The translations under genes and the position numbers were made by a program. The notes below the pieces were generated by a model that saw nothing but the letters and a program-made list of their open reading frames with translations, was not told the origin of the DNA and made no database searches. A stretch of DNA of 64,000 bases from Isoetes taiwanensis (Eukaryota > Streptophyta > Lycopodiopsida > Isoetales > Isoetaceae), in contig JAJEKV010000097.1 of the NCBI GenBank assembly GCA_021234155.1, positions 3,835,370-3,899,369 of the forward strand. Direction: 5' to 3'. Shown here in pieces: positions 11,601-20,936 of the stretch; the first letter of the stretch is position 1, and each line of letters opens with the position of its first letter.

Positions 11601-12297
11601 TGAGAACGTGAGATAAGCGAATTTGGAGCATGGTACGAGACAATATTCCTCCTTATGCGACTCCACAAGTAGGTGCTTTCTGCCTACCTCGTGAAAATCT
11701 TAACAAAAAACAGTTTGTTTCAAAGGCATACAAGGCCCTGCATGTGAATGAATTGATAAGTCTCCCCTCTCAATGGGAGTTAACATTAGAAGATAACTAA
11801 GTGACCCAACTATGGAAAGGAATCTGGAGGAGCCACTTGCCACCAAAGATTTCCACACTATTATGGCAAATTTTTCATAGAGCAATCAGAGTCAACATAT
11901 TAGTGAGCAGGTTCAACAATGATGTATCACCGAGTTGCCCAATGTGTGGGCAAGAAGTAGAAACAATTGAACACTGTCTCATGGATTGTAGAGAACTCCG
12001 CTCAGTATGGGAAAAATTGAAGGACGCGTTTGAGACTTCTATTTCAGAAAAGGGGATCTTGATAGGTTTATATCCATCATCTTGGCAAACTGGAAAAAGA
12101 GTTGCTTTGAATCTATGCAAAGATGGCTTTTATGGCTAATATGGAAAAGGCGAAGAAAATATGTGTTCTCCCAAGAATATCTCCACCCTGATAACCTATG
12201 GCCATCTCTGAAACAAAAGGCCCGCCAATATCTTGCAGCATTTGAGGGGGAGGAATGGGCTTCCCAAGCCCGCGACTTTCTTTCATCACTCTTGTAA
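8625..12297 (+). pseudogene. LINE A ORF2: apurinic-type endonuclease plus reverse transcriptase, inactivated
   Basis: The frame starts at ATG 8625, inside the end of ORF1. Endonuclease motifs: SWNIRG, CFQEHK, GDFN and ISDHNP; the stretch before SDH looks shortened. Reverse transcriptase motifs: FIPGRSI, LDFKKAYDSV, RQGCPLAPFLF and the catalytic YADD in QYADDTFLF (about 10630-10656). A zf-RVT cysteine/histidine cluster, CPMCGQ with IEHCLMDC, lies at about 11935-11995. In-frame stops occur at 8919 (TAG), 10136 (TAG), 11609 (TGA) and 11798 (TAA), with frameshifts near 10105 and 12100. The two TAGs fall where family members usually have Trp. The chemistry would be target-primed reverse transcription if intact. 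Confidence 0.9.
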
Positions 12298-12310
12298 AAG
12301 TTTAGCTTCA

Positions 12311-12327
12311 TAGCCGAGTGGTTATCC
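12311..12327 (+). promoter_or_regulatory. tRNA-like A-box motif in LINE A 3' UTR
   Basis: TAGCCGAGTGGTTATCC closely resembles the A-box region of plant tRNA-Ser/Leu (GCCGAGTGGTTA). No B-box with the expected GGTTCGA core and no cloverleaf follows, so it is not a tRNA gene. It could be chance, or a trace of a shared LINE/SINE tail. Confidence 0.35.
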
Positions 12328-12417
12328 TTACATAAACAAATATGATATGTAAGTGTATGATATCACTTGGTGCGTGTAAACCATTGATGAGTTCCAATTA
12401 ATATACATCTGATCTTT

Positions 12418-12461
<44 letters not shown>

Positions 12462-12462
<1 letters not shown>

Positions 12463-13360
12463 GGGAATTTTAGCAATTAAAGTGCAACTGAAGGGTCATT
12501 TGGAATTGTCGTCGAGCTTAAACCATTATATGATGAGAGGTAGGTAAACAAGAAGAACCATGGAATAATTAAATTAGTTTTCTAGGATGTTGTTGCAGAA
12601 AGGAGGAAGACTCGATTCTGAGATTATTCGCAAAGGCAAGTATTGAATGCAGCTTGCAAAAACGTACATCATTTTGAAAATGACTAAGAAGTTGGGGAGG
12701 GTATGATCATGATCTACGAGGCAAAGATGGTACATTAATAATCTTAACAATCCTTGCTGATTTTGAATAGCTTATAGATCCTCATACTTATGTGATTCAA
12801 GACTGCATGTAATCATGCTCCCCACATATATTAACTTACTCACGTGATGTCTTTAAATCAGAGCATGCATTTAAAGCTTTGGTGAATAAATTTTTGCTAT
12901 TTCCATCACTCCTATGGTAATTGACATAATAGAATAGAATAGAATAGAATAGAATAAAATAGATTTTTATCGTCCACGGAGACAACAAAAAGAGAGCAGC
13001 AAGCGTATTACTGTCAGGATTAAAAAACCACGCCCCAAAGGTTTTCGAGGGTAATTGTCCATATTCAAAATATGACGTTATCAAACCATTTATACGCCCC
13101 AAAGGGTTTTCGAGGGTAATTGTCCATATTCAAAATATGACGTTATCAAACCATTTATATGAGATAAGCTATGGTTGAAACACTTGAATATCACAAAAAA
13201 ATAGTTCATCGCACAAAACGTATAAATATATGACATGCCTTTGCTGGGTTGCAGAGTGCCTTGATGCCGTAGCATGAGACAGTGAAAATAAATGGATAGG
13301 ATCGGGTTTAATGGATTCTGCTTCAAAAATTATAACGAAAGGGGCATCTTTTCTTTTCTC
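12462..13360. other. Intergenic spacer with simple repeats
   Basis: No gene seen. It holds an (AATAG)n microsatellite at about 12929-12960 and a 64-bp tandem duplication at 13031-13158. Confidence 0.6.
13031..13158 (+). repeat. Two 64-bp tandem units
   Basis: The unit begins CGCCCCAAAGG and ends ACCATTTATA. Copies start at 13031 and 13095 and are nearly identical, which indicates a recent duplication. Confidence 0.9.
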
Positions 13361-13455
13361 GTAGCCCGCCGGATTTCGGGGTTTCTGGCCAATAAACCGG
13401 CAGGTGGCGCCGCCTGCGATTTACCAGCCGGAACCCCCTCAATCCGGCAGGTTAC
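13361..13455. repeat. GC-core foldback element (member P3)
   Basis: Left arm blocks CCGCCGGATT, GGGGTTTCTGG and CCGGCAGG are mirrored in order on the right as CCTGC, CCAGCCGGAACCCC and AATCCGGCAGG around the core GGCGCCGCCT at about 13406. About three quarters of positions can pair. The core decamer is identical to P1, P2 and P4. Confidence 0.75.
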
Positions 13456-14178
13456 CTAGCACCTAAAAAATGGTTAGGCTTCATCCTATCGGCAGCAAAA
13501 AAATTCAAAATGCAAGGTAAAATATTCTGGAATGCAAGGTAGATCTTTTGAAATGCATGGTAAAGAGGATAGATGCAAGTAAATCACTGAAGCATAGCAG
13601 AGAAGTGGAGTTGAAAAGAGGAATGCAGGTCTGTGATGAGTTGCAATTCTGAAGGAGGCAGAATGGTAGGGTTAATCCAAAACACAAGCATGGAGAGGAT
13701 GGAGAAAACTGATGAGAAATACATGGTACTTATTCCAGCACAAACTGAGTGCACTTGGGAATCTCAGCGTACTTGCCAAGTGCCACCATGGGCAACAGAA
13801 AACTACATCTCTATTCTGAGATAAAATGCCATAGCATATTTCAAGCTCGCTTTGTGGATTTCATAACGTGTAAATTTATCCTCTAAGATAAACCTACGCA
13901 TAATCACCATGGCCATCCTTATTCGAACAGTAAACTACCAACATTGACACAAACAAATCTGCATATTAACAAGGTGGCCAATGCTTGAACAATAAATTTT
14001 GTGTAGCTAGAAGATGTTTGTGACTCCTTGATACAGTTTTTGTTTGTAAAACCTCCAACTCCCTTCTTGATACAGAATTTGCTCTTGCTGGCAATAGGCA
14101 CATGTGACGTGAAGTATATAGAAATAAAAAGAAGTAACATCAAATATCCCAAAATTAGATCTTTGATATCAAGGTTGT
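13456..14178. other. Downstream flank of the minus-strand membrane-protein gene
   Basis: No coding frame recognised. Part of this is presumably the 3' UTR of the gene ending at 14179. Confidence 0.5.
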
Positions 14179-15392
14179 TCAGTCTTTTCCAGCAAGAATA
14201 TTGTGAAGTTCATTCCTCCGCCGTTCAAGTTCCTATTAGAAAATGAAGAAACTTGTAAACATAAAATAAAATCAGGCTAGATAGTATAGAATGACATAAA
14301 GAATGAAAAAGAAAGCAAGAAAAACCTCAAGATCCTTAATAGCTTGCTCTTTCGATTGAGCCTTTCTCATATGGGAGCGCTTTACAGACCCAAGGCATAA
14401 GAGTCCCTGCATTTGACAGTTCAGAGTAAACAAATGCATTCCTAAGCCCCAAATGCAAAGTCAAACTCTCACAGCAGTATAATCATACCGCAAGTACATA
14501 AATTGCTCCACATCCAAGAAGCATTCCACTTGAAATCTCAGCAAGCACCGTCTCAAAGGGTCTCCCATTGTCCGTGTGCACTAATGCCTTGGTCATAACA
14601 CCAACACTAGTGCAGTTAACAGATTGTTTAGTATGCAAGCATGTAAACCAAATTTTGAAGTTAGAAAATCTTTTGTATCAGCATTTCATTTTGGCAGGAA
14701 TTTATCCTGCTCAAGCATACAAATGATGTTCCTAGAAGTAGTATATAGCTGCTATTTAGTAGAAGCAAGGCTCAGTGAAGAAAAAGAGGAGTCTTAATTG
14801 TAAACTGGATAAGAGACAAGAATGGGCAACGAACATACAATATCTGGAGCATGCCTCGTCCCACCCAGTACTCAAGAACCTACATGGATAAATCCCAAAA
14901 ATCATGTACATAAAAAAAAAAAAACTCAAAGTTGCTTATCTATACATACCCTCCATAACTTGAAAATGCGCTCCCATTCTGTCTCGGCAACAGCCACGAA
15001 CAATGCAATTCCTACAGCATAGCAACGCAAAATTCCTTCAAAGACCTGGAAAATCAAGTAACTATATGAACAAAGGAAAGAATGACGCTATAAAAAATTA
15101 CTCAAAAATCAAAATTAACCCCAGACATTATGCGAAGAAAAACTTTAGAAAAGAATCTTACTGAAGTGCCAGCTTTGAATGATCGAACAACAGAGATAAC
15201 ATTCACAGCGGTGCAGAGCAGGGCAGAGAGAGCAGTGATGATGCTGAAGATCCCAAAAGCCACCAAGAATGGATCCGACACTTCTTTTGGCTGCGATTCT
15301 AAAACGGGGGGAGGAGTAGACTGAGATGCTTCATAATCTATCTCACCACTTCCGCTTCGCAAATGAGCACGAAGGCCATCACCTGATCCCAT
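14179..15392 (-). CDS. Six-exon gene for a 206-residue four-helix membrane protein (COPI-associated/TVP15-like, tentative)
   Basis: Exons on the minus strand: 15392-15162, 15045-14950, 14879-14839, 14606-14489, 14406-14326, 14232-14179. All introns are GT-AG and the phases join without a stop (621 nt, 206 codons plus TGA). The N-terminal 40 residues are polar (MGSGDGLRAHL). Hydrophobic helices are at about 41-62 (FLVAFGIFSIITALSALL), 82-97 (RCYAVGIALFVAVAE), 115-130 and 146-168. The C-terminus is charged (HMRKAQSKEQAIKDLE then ELERRRNEL) and probably cytosolic and coiled. EYWVGRGMLQIF and ETEWERIFKLW resemble a conserved plant family with a COPI-associated (TVP15-like) fold, which would place it in Golgi/endosomal membranes. 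The gene model is firm; the family name is from memory and less sure. Confidence 0.85.
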
Positions 15393-15789
15393 GTTTTTGC
15401 AGGATTTACAACCTCCAGATTTGTGCCGGAGGAGGATTCGAAGAAGGACGGATTAGCGTGGCCATGGCCAAGCTCCGAAGGAATGCCCTAACACTTTAGA
15501 ACAGCTTTTTGCATTTGGTGGCATGGTATCTTCCAATCTCTCGTTCAAAATGAGACACCTAAAACGTGAAATCACCACGTGGATGACAAGGCTATGTAGT
15601 CGCAGTGGATGGCTTTGACACACTAGAAACCAACTTAAATGTCGGACGTAATAAACGGTAGGTCCAAATTATTGTCAATTTGGGCGTGTTTTTTTTCACG
15701 CAATGTCCTCCGCCGCTTGCAGATCGGCGCCGCCGCTCCCCTGTTTGCTCCCCTGTTTGTTTCGGCCTTGTTTACCCTTAGATTCACCA

Positions 15790-15930
15790 CTGTTTGCCCT
15801 CAGATTTACCACTGCTTCACTATTCGGCCCTCAGATTTACCATTGTTTGCGCTATGTCTTCAGTCACCGAAGGCCCTAAAGATTTACCATTGTTTGCGCT
15901 ATGTCTTCAGTCACCGAACAAAGCCGAACA
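15790..15930 (+). repeat. Short tandem repeats around GATTTACCATTGTTTGCGC
   Basis: AGATTTACCACTG-like units recur four times. The last two share a longer block ending CTTCAGTCACCGAA, with a period of about 47-50 bp. Confidence 0.7.
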
Positions 15931-16005
15931 AAGTCTCTCAGATTTACTACAAATTCGAAGCCGCCGGGATTTGCTGAAGTCGCCCTCAGATTCAACAAAG
16001 CCGAA

Positions 16006-16080
16006 ACAGAGAGCTCGAATCAGAGAGCTCGAAACAGAGAGCTAGAAACAGAGAAATAGAAGCTAGAAACAGAGAGCTCT
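16006..16080 (+). repeat. CAGAGAGCTCGAAA tandem repeats
   Basis: About five imperfect copies of a 14-15-bp unit, AACAGAGAGCTCGAA or AACAGAGAGCTAGAA. Confidence 0.75.
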
Positions 16081-16246
16081 TTTTTCTCTGAGCTCGAAAT
16101 CATAGAAGCAAGGGAAGAAACGGGATTGAAGCAGGTTATCAGCGATTCCAAGTTGATTTGAAGCTTTCTCAGACCAGATTCCACAACAGAACATCCGCCA
16201 TAGCCACGATCATATTCGTAATTTGGACCTACAGTTTATTACATCT

Positions 16247-16406
16247 CGTAATCTACGAGAGGGAGGGCATTCCGCCCTCGCAGGGCCTCTCGGCGACGCG
16301 CACAGCCTCGGCGGCACTCGCGGCTCCTCCGCTCGTGCACCGCCTCGGCTGGGGGCGCCGCCTCGAGGCCCTACGGGGCAAAATGCCCTCCCTCCCGTAG
16401 ATTACG
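16247..16406. repeat. 160-bp GC-core foldback element (member P4), best preserved
   Basis: Arms of about 75 bp pair almost throughout. The ends are CGTAATCTACG and its complement; next come GAGGGAGGGCATT with AATGCCCTCCCTC, then AGGGCCT with AGGCCCT, then CAGCCTCGGCGG with CCGCCTCGGCTG. The right arm contains GGCGCCGCCTCGA. GCTCGTGCACCGCCTCG in the centre also occurs, slightly changed, in member P5. No target duplication is evident. Confidence 0.85.
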
Positions 16407-17100
16407 TAGTCCATAAATATCGGTTGTAATGTTTAAACCACGGGTATATCCGTGGTTGCGTTTCCACATATTAAAGCCACATAAAAAACAAGGTGATGCA
16501 CAAAGAGGGTTGCCCTCTATTGCCCCCGCGGTTTATCGCATGCTTTAGTTGTCCAATATGATTGTGAAGTGATCTTGGTATTCACTCATAAATTGCACCA
16601 TCATGGATCACGTTAATTATTTGCTTATCCATGGGAATAGTATTCCATACTATCCTAAGGCAATGCCCTTGCAGAAAGTACCAACTAGACACATCATTAT
16701 TTTGAAAAAAAATATGTGATGCAAGCAGGAAAGATTGGCAGGAGAAGTACCAAGAAGACACTTATCATTATTTTAGAAAGATTGGCAGGAGAAACGTTCC
16801 ACTTCTCTGAGCATACGATACAATATATAAAGTGGCACCATTCAAGCTTAGAAACTACGTTCTGCCCACTTTGAAGTTTCAGGTTGTTAAAGCCTATCAA
16901 CGGCGCGGGATGGCAAGTCCTTACCCCTCCTTACCCCATTATGTCTATCATGTACACCAGAATGTTTGGTGGTACTATTAGTGAGATAAATGTGGCAACA
17001 GATGCACATGCTTTGCCTTACTTTTAGGCTCGTGAGTGCATCCCCAATTTTAATCCGGTTGAAGCAAACATACGTCTTAAGACAAACGTAATAACCATTG
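16407..17100. other. Intergenic stretch, no gene recognised
   Basis: AT-rich spacer; a 16-bp AAGATTGGCAGGAGAA block occurs twice (about 16728 and 16779). No coding signal. Confidence 0.5.
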
Positions 17101-17146
17101 GCTTCAAATTATATCATTATTCCTTCAATATTCAGAATAAGGCTTC

Positions 17147-17989
17147 GTGTTTTACGGAGCGGTGCCGTCAGAGTTTCAAATTGCGGCACAGCAAAACAGG
17201 GGATTCAATCCGTCTCTGATTACTGGCTCCAATCCGTCTCCGATCAACACGACATCGCCGTCTTTTGCAGTCGATCTGCATTGCCTTTCTTTTCCACCCA
17301 ACTTGAATGCAAAAGCTGCTGCATCCACAAAGTTTTGGGCAGCCATAGCCAATGGCAGGCAGGTTGATATGCACAACTCTAGCTTTCTTTATTGTAGCTA
17401 CGGATCTTTCTTATGTAAGCCAGTCAACACCGTGTCTGCTATTTCCTTGATTCCTAAGGTTAAGCAGCCTTCTACTATTAATGATTGGAGGCCTATCTCC
17501 TTGTTGTCCTCTGTGTATAAGATTATTGCGAAAGCCCTGGCAGAGAGGTTGAAGCCGGTATTGACTTCTTCCATTAGTAAGGTGCACTTGATTCCTAAGG
17601 TTAAGCAGCCTTCTACTATTAATGATTGGAGGCCTATCTCCTTGTTGTCCTCTATGTATAAGATTATTGCGAAAGCCCTGGCAGAGAGGTTGAAGCCGGT
17701 GTTGACTTCTTCCATTAGTAAGGTGCAGCCTGGGAGGAACATTTTGACTAATGTTGCCGCAGCTTATGAGGGCCTTTATTGGGCCAGGAGAACAGGTCAA
17801 GGCATTGCCTATCTTAAGCTTGATTTTGCCAAAGCTTACGATAGTGTCCGTTGGGAGTTCTTGTCTGCCATGATGTTAGCGTTGGGCGTGGTCCACGCTT
17901 TACGAGAGATAGTCATGAAGTCGCATAGGTCAGCCGCACGACGGGCTACGGTGGTGTGCGGGGTGAACCCTCCGCCTTTTTCTCCTTAG
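17147..17989 (+). pseudogene. LINE B reverse transcriptase fragment with an internal duplication
   Basis: Open frame of 280 codons. Residues from about 100 on are LINE RT: LIPKVKQPSTINDWRPISLL, KIIAKALAERLKPVL, NVAAAYEGLYWA and LDFAKAYDSVRW. A 141-bp (47-codon) block is duplicated in tandem at 17447-17587 and 17588-17728, keeping frame. The protein then lacks the FIPGR-type motif expected between the two. The frame ends just before the LTR insertion, ahead of the RQGCPLAP block. No function is expected. Confidence 0.85.
17447..17728 (+). repeat. 141-bp in-frame tandem duplication inside LINE B RT
   Basis: Units 17447-17587 and 17588-17728 begin TTGATTCCTAAGG and differ at only a few bases, so the duplication is younger than the element. 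Confidence 0.95.
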
Positions 17990-18014
17990 GCGGGGTGCGT
18001 CTGCCGTTATTGGG

Positions 18015-19574
18015 TGTGGCGTTCCAAAGATAACATACGGTATGAATACGATATTATCTCGACATCGTCACTGGTACATGTCGACTTCAGGCGACATGTA
18101 CACGGCGACCGTAAAGGGTAGTACCCTAGGGTACGACCTTGTGAACCATTATATTGCACATGTTAAAGCAACATGTGAATATAATCCCTTTTTGCCACGC
18201 GTGGCAATGACCCATTGACCAAAAGGAACCAGCCCTAAATTGGTGGGGATAAAGGGGCATAAACCCTAAAAGGGAAACCCTTTCGGTTCTCACCCCGAGT
18301 CTCGTGATTGAGCAGCGAAGGATGCATTTCGCCGAAGCGGGAGCATAGAAGTCGGATCTCCCAGTTGCGGCTCGATCCAAGATCAGCCGACCCAGATCGG
18401 CAGATGGACGCTTTGAGAGGAGGGGAGCCGACCAAGATGCGGTGGGTGGTTGATTCAATAGGTAGATCCGAAGTTATCGGGCCTCTTTCAAAGGTTTAGC
18501 ATCCATTCTTAGCTATAGGCGACCCCTACGACCTAAGAATGATAGACACTAACAAAGGAACCTAACCATGTATGATTAGGTAGATTAGAATAGATGTATT
18601 CTATTATTTTTAGTTCTTTGTGATGATGTTTTGACATTCTATGCGCCACTCTTGTGTATTGGGAAGGGGTAGAGACCCGAGCCCAAGTAGTTGTATGATC
18701 CTAGTTTTAGCCCATTAATTCCCAATTAATGTGGCACGTGCATAAGAGCCCTTTGGCCGTGGGTGGCGGAGCTAGACCGGCCGACAATGGAGAGCTTGTC
18801 TAATCACGGTTGATCCGGGCCATGCGTAACGACGGCCGGGAATGCCGTGAGCTAGGCCCTATACCACGCTGCGTGAGGCCGTGGTATGGGCTCGACACTT
18901 TCGTGGGGTGATGCGTCACCTTCCGGTGAGTTGATGTCGAATCTGGCGGTGGCTCTCTAGCTCGCCTGTGATTGGCATGAACCTCCCGGAGGGAGTGATC
19001 TCCTCCCGCCTCCTACCGGGACTGGGGAGATGCAACCCAAGAGTAGTAGCCCTTCCGGCTATTTACCCGGCGGGGCTACTTGTCGGGCTCCAATACTTTT
19101 CACCCTATCCGCAAAGTATGCACGGGAGGGCGGATGGAGTGGACTACCCAACGACCATGTTCCTATGCCACCAAATCCATTTGCCATGAATTACATGCGC
19201 ATTGCTATCATCGGGAGACCCCAAGCCGTCGATCTTTCCCCATGAGTCCGAGCACGGGTAGGATTTCCCCATGTTATGTTGATGTACTGATGTGTTGTTG
19301 CAGCTACTGTGATATGGTGGACCACCCTTCGAGGTGGGTATGTTATTGTTGATTGATGTCATGTGCTCATGTTTTGTTTACGCTTCCGCAGCTAGGTCGA
19401 TCCCGAGGGAGACGGGATGAATGACACGTCCATTCTTCCCCGTCGGGTTCTTGGCCACCATCAAGGGCCCGATGTTAGGTGGACGGCCTCATGTCAGCGA
19501 GCAGATGCTGGTTTGAGGGATGATCTCCAGTTTGTATACGATCGGGGCATCGTATATGAGCTGGGGCCGTCACA
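18015..19574 (+). repeat. 5' LTR (1,560 bp)
   Basis: Starts TGTGGCGTTCC and ends GTCACA, the TG...CA form of LTRs. It matches 27705-29260 along its length. AT-rich blocks are almost identical between the two, while CG-rich blocks differ by many 1-2-nt indels. Confidence 0.9.
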
Positions 19575-19575
19575 A

Positions 19576-19587
19576 TGGTATCAGAGC
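19576..19587 (+). promoter_or_regulatory. Primer binding site, initiator tRNA-Met type
   Basis: TGGTATCAGAGC lies one base after the 5' LTR. It is complementary to the 3' end of plant initiator tRNA-Met, the usual primer of many plant LTR elements. Confidence 0.9.
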
Positions 19588-19803
19588 TCTGATCTTGGCA
19601 GACCAGGATCGAGCACTGACCGAAACCCTATAGGAACTAACTCATCTAGACATTCAGTCTTGGAGGTAAAAGCCCAAGCACAAACCTCGAGTAGCGGGAA
19701 AATTTTTTTTTCCTGGGGTAGAGCTAGTAATTATCTAAGATTAGGATAATTAGAGAACATAGGCACTTAAGAGATCCTACTAAATTTCAGGCACTTTTGG
19801 CCA

Positions 19804-20936
19804 ATGACTCCAAGAGTGCGCCAGGAACATGTTAGGTTCAGACCTAATGGCCCTCTCGCGCACTCTTAGAGTAGTCACCCCATATGAACCCTAGAACTTG
19901 GCCTTAGGAACTCCAAATGGTAAAATAAATGATGAAATCCCAATCAAAAAGCTCGAAATAGCTAGAATTATATGTTAAAACATCGAAAAACATTAAGTAC
20001 AAGTCACTTTTGGAACAATGACTCCAAGAGTGCGCCAGAGTATAGTTAGGTCCCGACCTAACCCCCTCCTCGCGCACTCTTAGAGTCGTCCCTAAAAGTG
20101 ACCTCAAAAAAAAAAAAAAAAAAAAAAAAAAGATCATAACTTACTCAAAAGGTAAAGGTAATGATAGAATCTTGCTTAAAATGCTTGAATTAGTGGGAAA
20201 CGCATGTTAAATTGTGTAAATTGGATAAGTTTAGAGCGGAAAGGGACAACACCTCTAAGGGTGCGCCAGGGCATAGTTAGGTCTGGACCTAACACCCTCC
20301 TCGCGCATGCTTAGAGGGGTTCGAGAGAAAATAGTTGAAGAAGACCTAGCTTCGATTCGAGATATGGAGGATTTCATCAACAAACCAAGAAATTAAGCAA
20401 GGCAGAGATGGAGGTCGTGCAACACTTTGAAGACTCATTGGCGTGCACGCTCCACGCAAAAGACACCGAAAGACATGAGACTGGCGAAGTACATCAAGAG
20501 GACAGATAAATAGAACACAAGCTGCTTTTTGTAACTGACAGGCTTATATGTAGTGTATGAAAATTTTGAATAATAAAGATATATAGTCGTTTAAAAATGT
20601 GTATTTCATTAGGTACAGTATTAGATCTGGAGCAAACGCGACATTTTGGCCAACACCTCCAAGAGTGCGCCAGAGCATAGTTAGGTCCCAACCTAACCCC
20701 CTCCTCGCGCACTCTTAGAGTGATCCAGCCAACTGGGCCCTTGATTAGCCCTACTTGCTCCAAACGTAGTAAATAAACAAAGAAACTTGCATTTAGGAAG
20801 AAAATTAATAGAAATTTACCCCTTCCAGCTGATTCTTGGCATCCATTAGGCAGAGATAGGCCAACACCTCCAAGAGTGCGCCAGAGGCCACTTAGGTCCC
20901 AACCTAACACCCCCCTCGCGCACTCTTAGAGGCGTC
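19804..20936 (+). repeat. Five hairpin-bearing repeats in the LTR-element leader, spaced about 210 bp
   Basis: Copies at about 19807-19873, 20020-20087, 20252-20318, 20654-20720 and 20864-20934. Each has CTCCAAGAGTGCGCCAG, then GTTAGGTC, a 2-3-nt turn, GACCTAAC or AACCTAAC, and CTCGCGCACTCTTAGAG, so each folds into a stem of about 65 nt with two paired blocks. In the second copy the stem extends outward to AAGTCACTTTTGG and its complement (20001-20102). Spacings are 213, 232, 402 and 210, which fits a repeat of about 200-215 bp with one copy lost. Intervening sequence is only weakly similar. A run of A's lies at 20105-20131. Confidence 0.9.

Larger units (their letters stand above)
6760..12453 (+). 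mobile_element. LINE A: near-full-length L1-type non-LTR retrotransposon
   Basis: A 5.7-kb element with ORF1 (6791-8635), ORF2 (8625-12297), a short 3' UTR and a poly(A) tail of about 36 residues (12418-12453). CTAAACCA is present on both sides (6752-6759 and 12454-12461). Joining the flanks restores an older inverted-repeat element, so this target duplication is convincing. The 5' UTR is only about 30 bp. ORF2 carries several stops and frameshifts, so the copy is dead, but both ends are intact and it is moderately young. Confidence 0.9.
15393..16246. other. Upstream region of the membrane-protein gene, with short repeats
   Basis: No convincing gene. It contains tandem units of about 50 bp built on GATTTACCATTGTTTGCGCT (about 15790-15930) and a run of CAGAGAGCTCGAAA-like units (about 16006-16080). 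Part of it must be the promoter of the gene starting at 15392. Confidence 0.55.
17101..18014 (+). mobile_element. LINE B, 5' part (split by the LTR element)
   Basis: Decayed LINE whose reverse transcriptase begins at about 17420 and is interrupted at 18014 by an LTR element; it resumes at about 29261. Both parts lie on the + strand. The stretch 17147-17400 is fused in frame to the RT piece and contains FWAAIANGRQ, which looks like the start of a LINE ORF1. If so, LINE B lost most of ORF1 and the endonuclease by internal deletion; this is inference. Confidence 0.75.

Noticed and set aside
12311-12400. Possible tRNA gene at the tRNA-Ser/Leu-like A-box
   Set aside because: No B-box and no cloverleaf can be drawn; it lies in the LINE A 3' UTR.
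17168-18458. Minus-strand frames over LINE B and the 5' LTR
   Set aside because: Antisense shadows of the RT duplication and of GC-rich LTR sequence.
19804-20936. Hammerhead ribozymes (retrozyme-like element)
   Set aside because: The conserved CTGANGA and GAAA core boxes are absent from the five hairpins.
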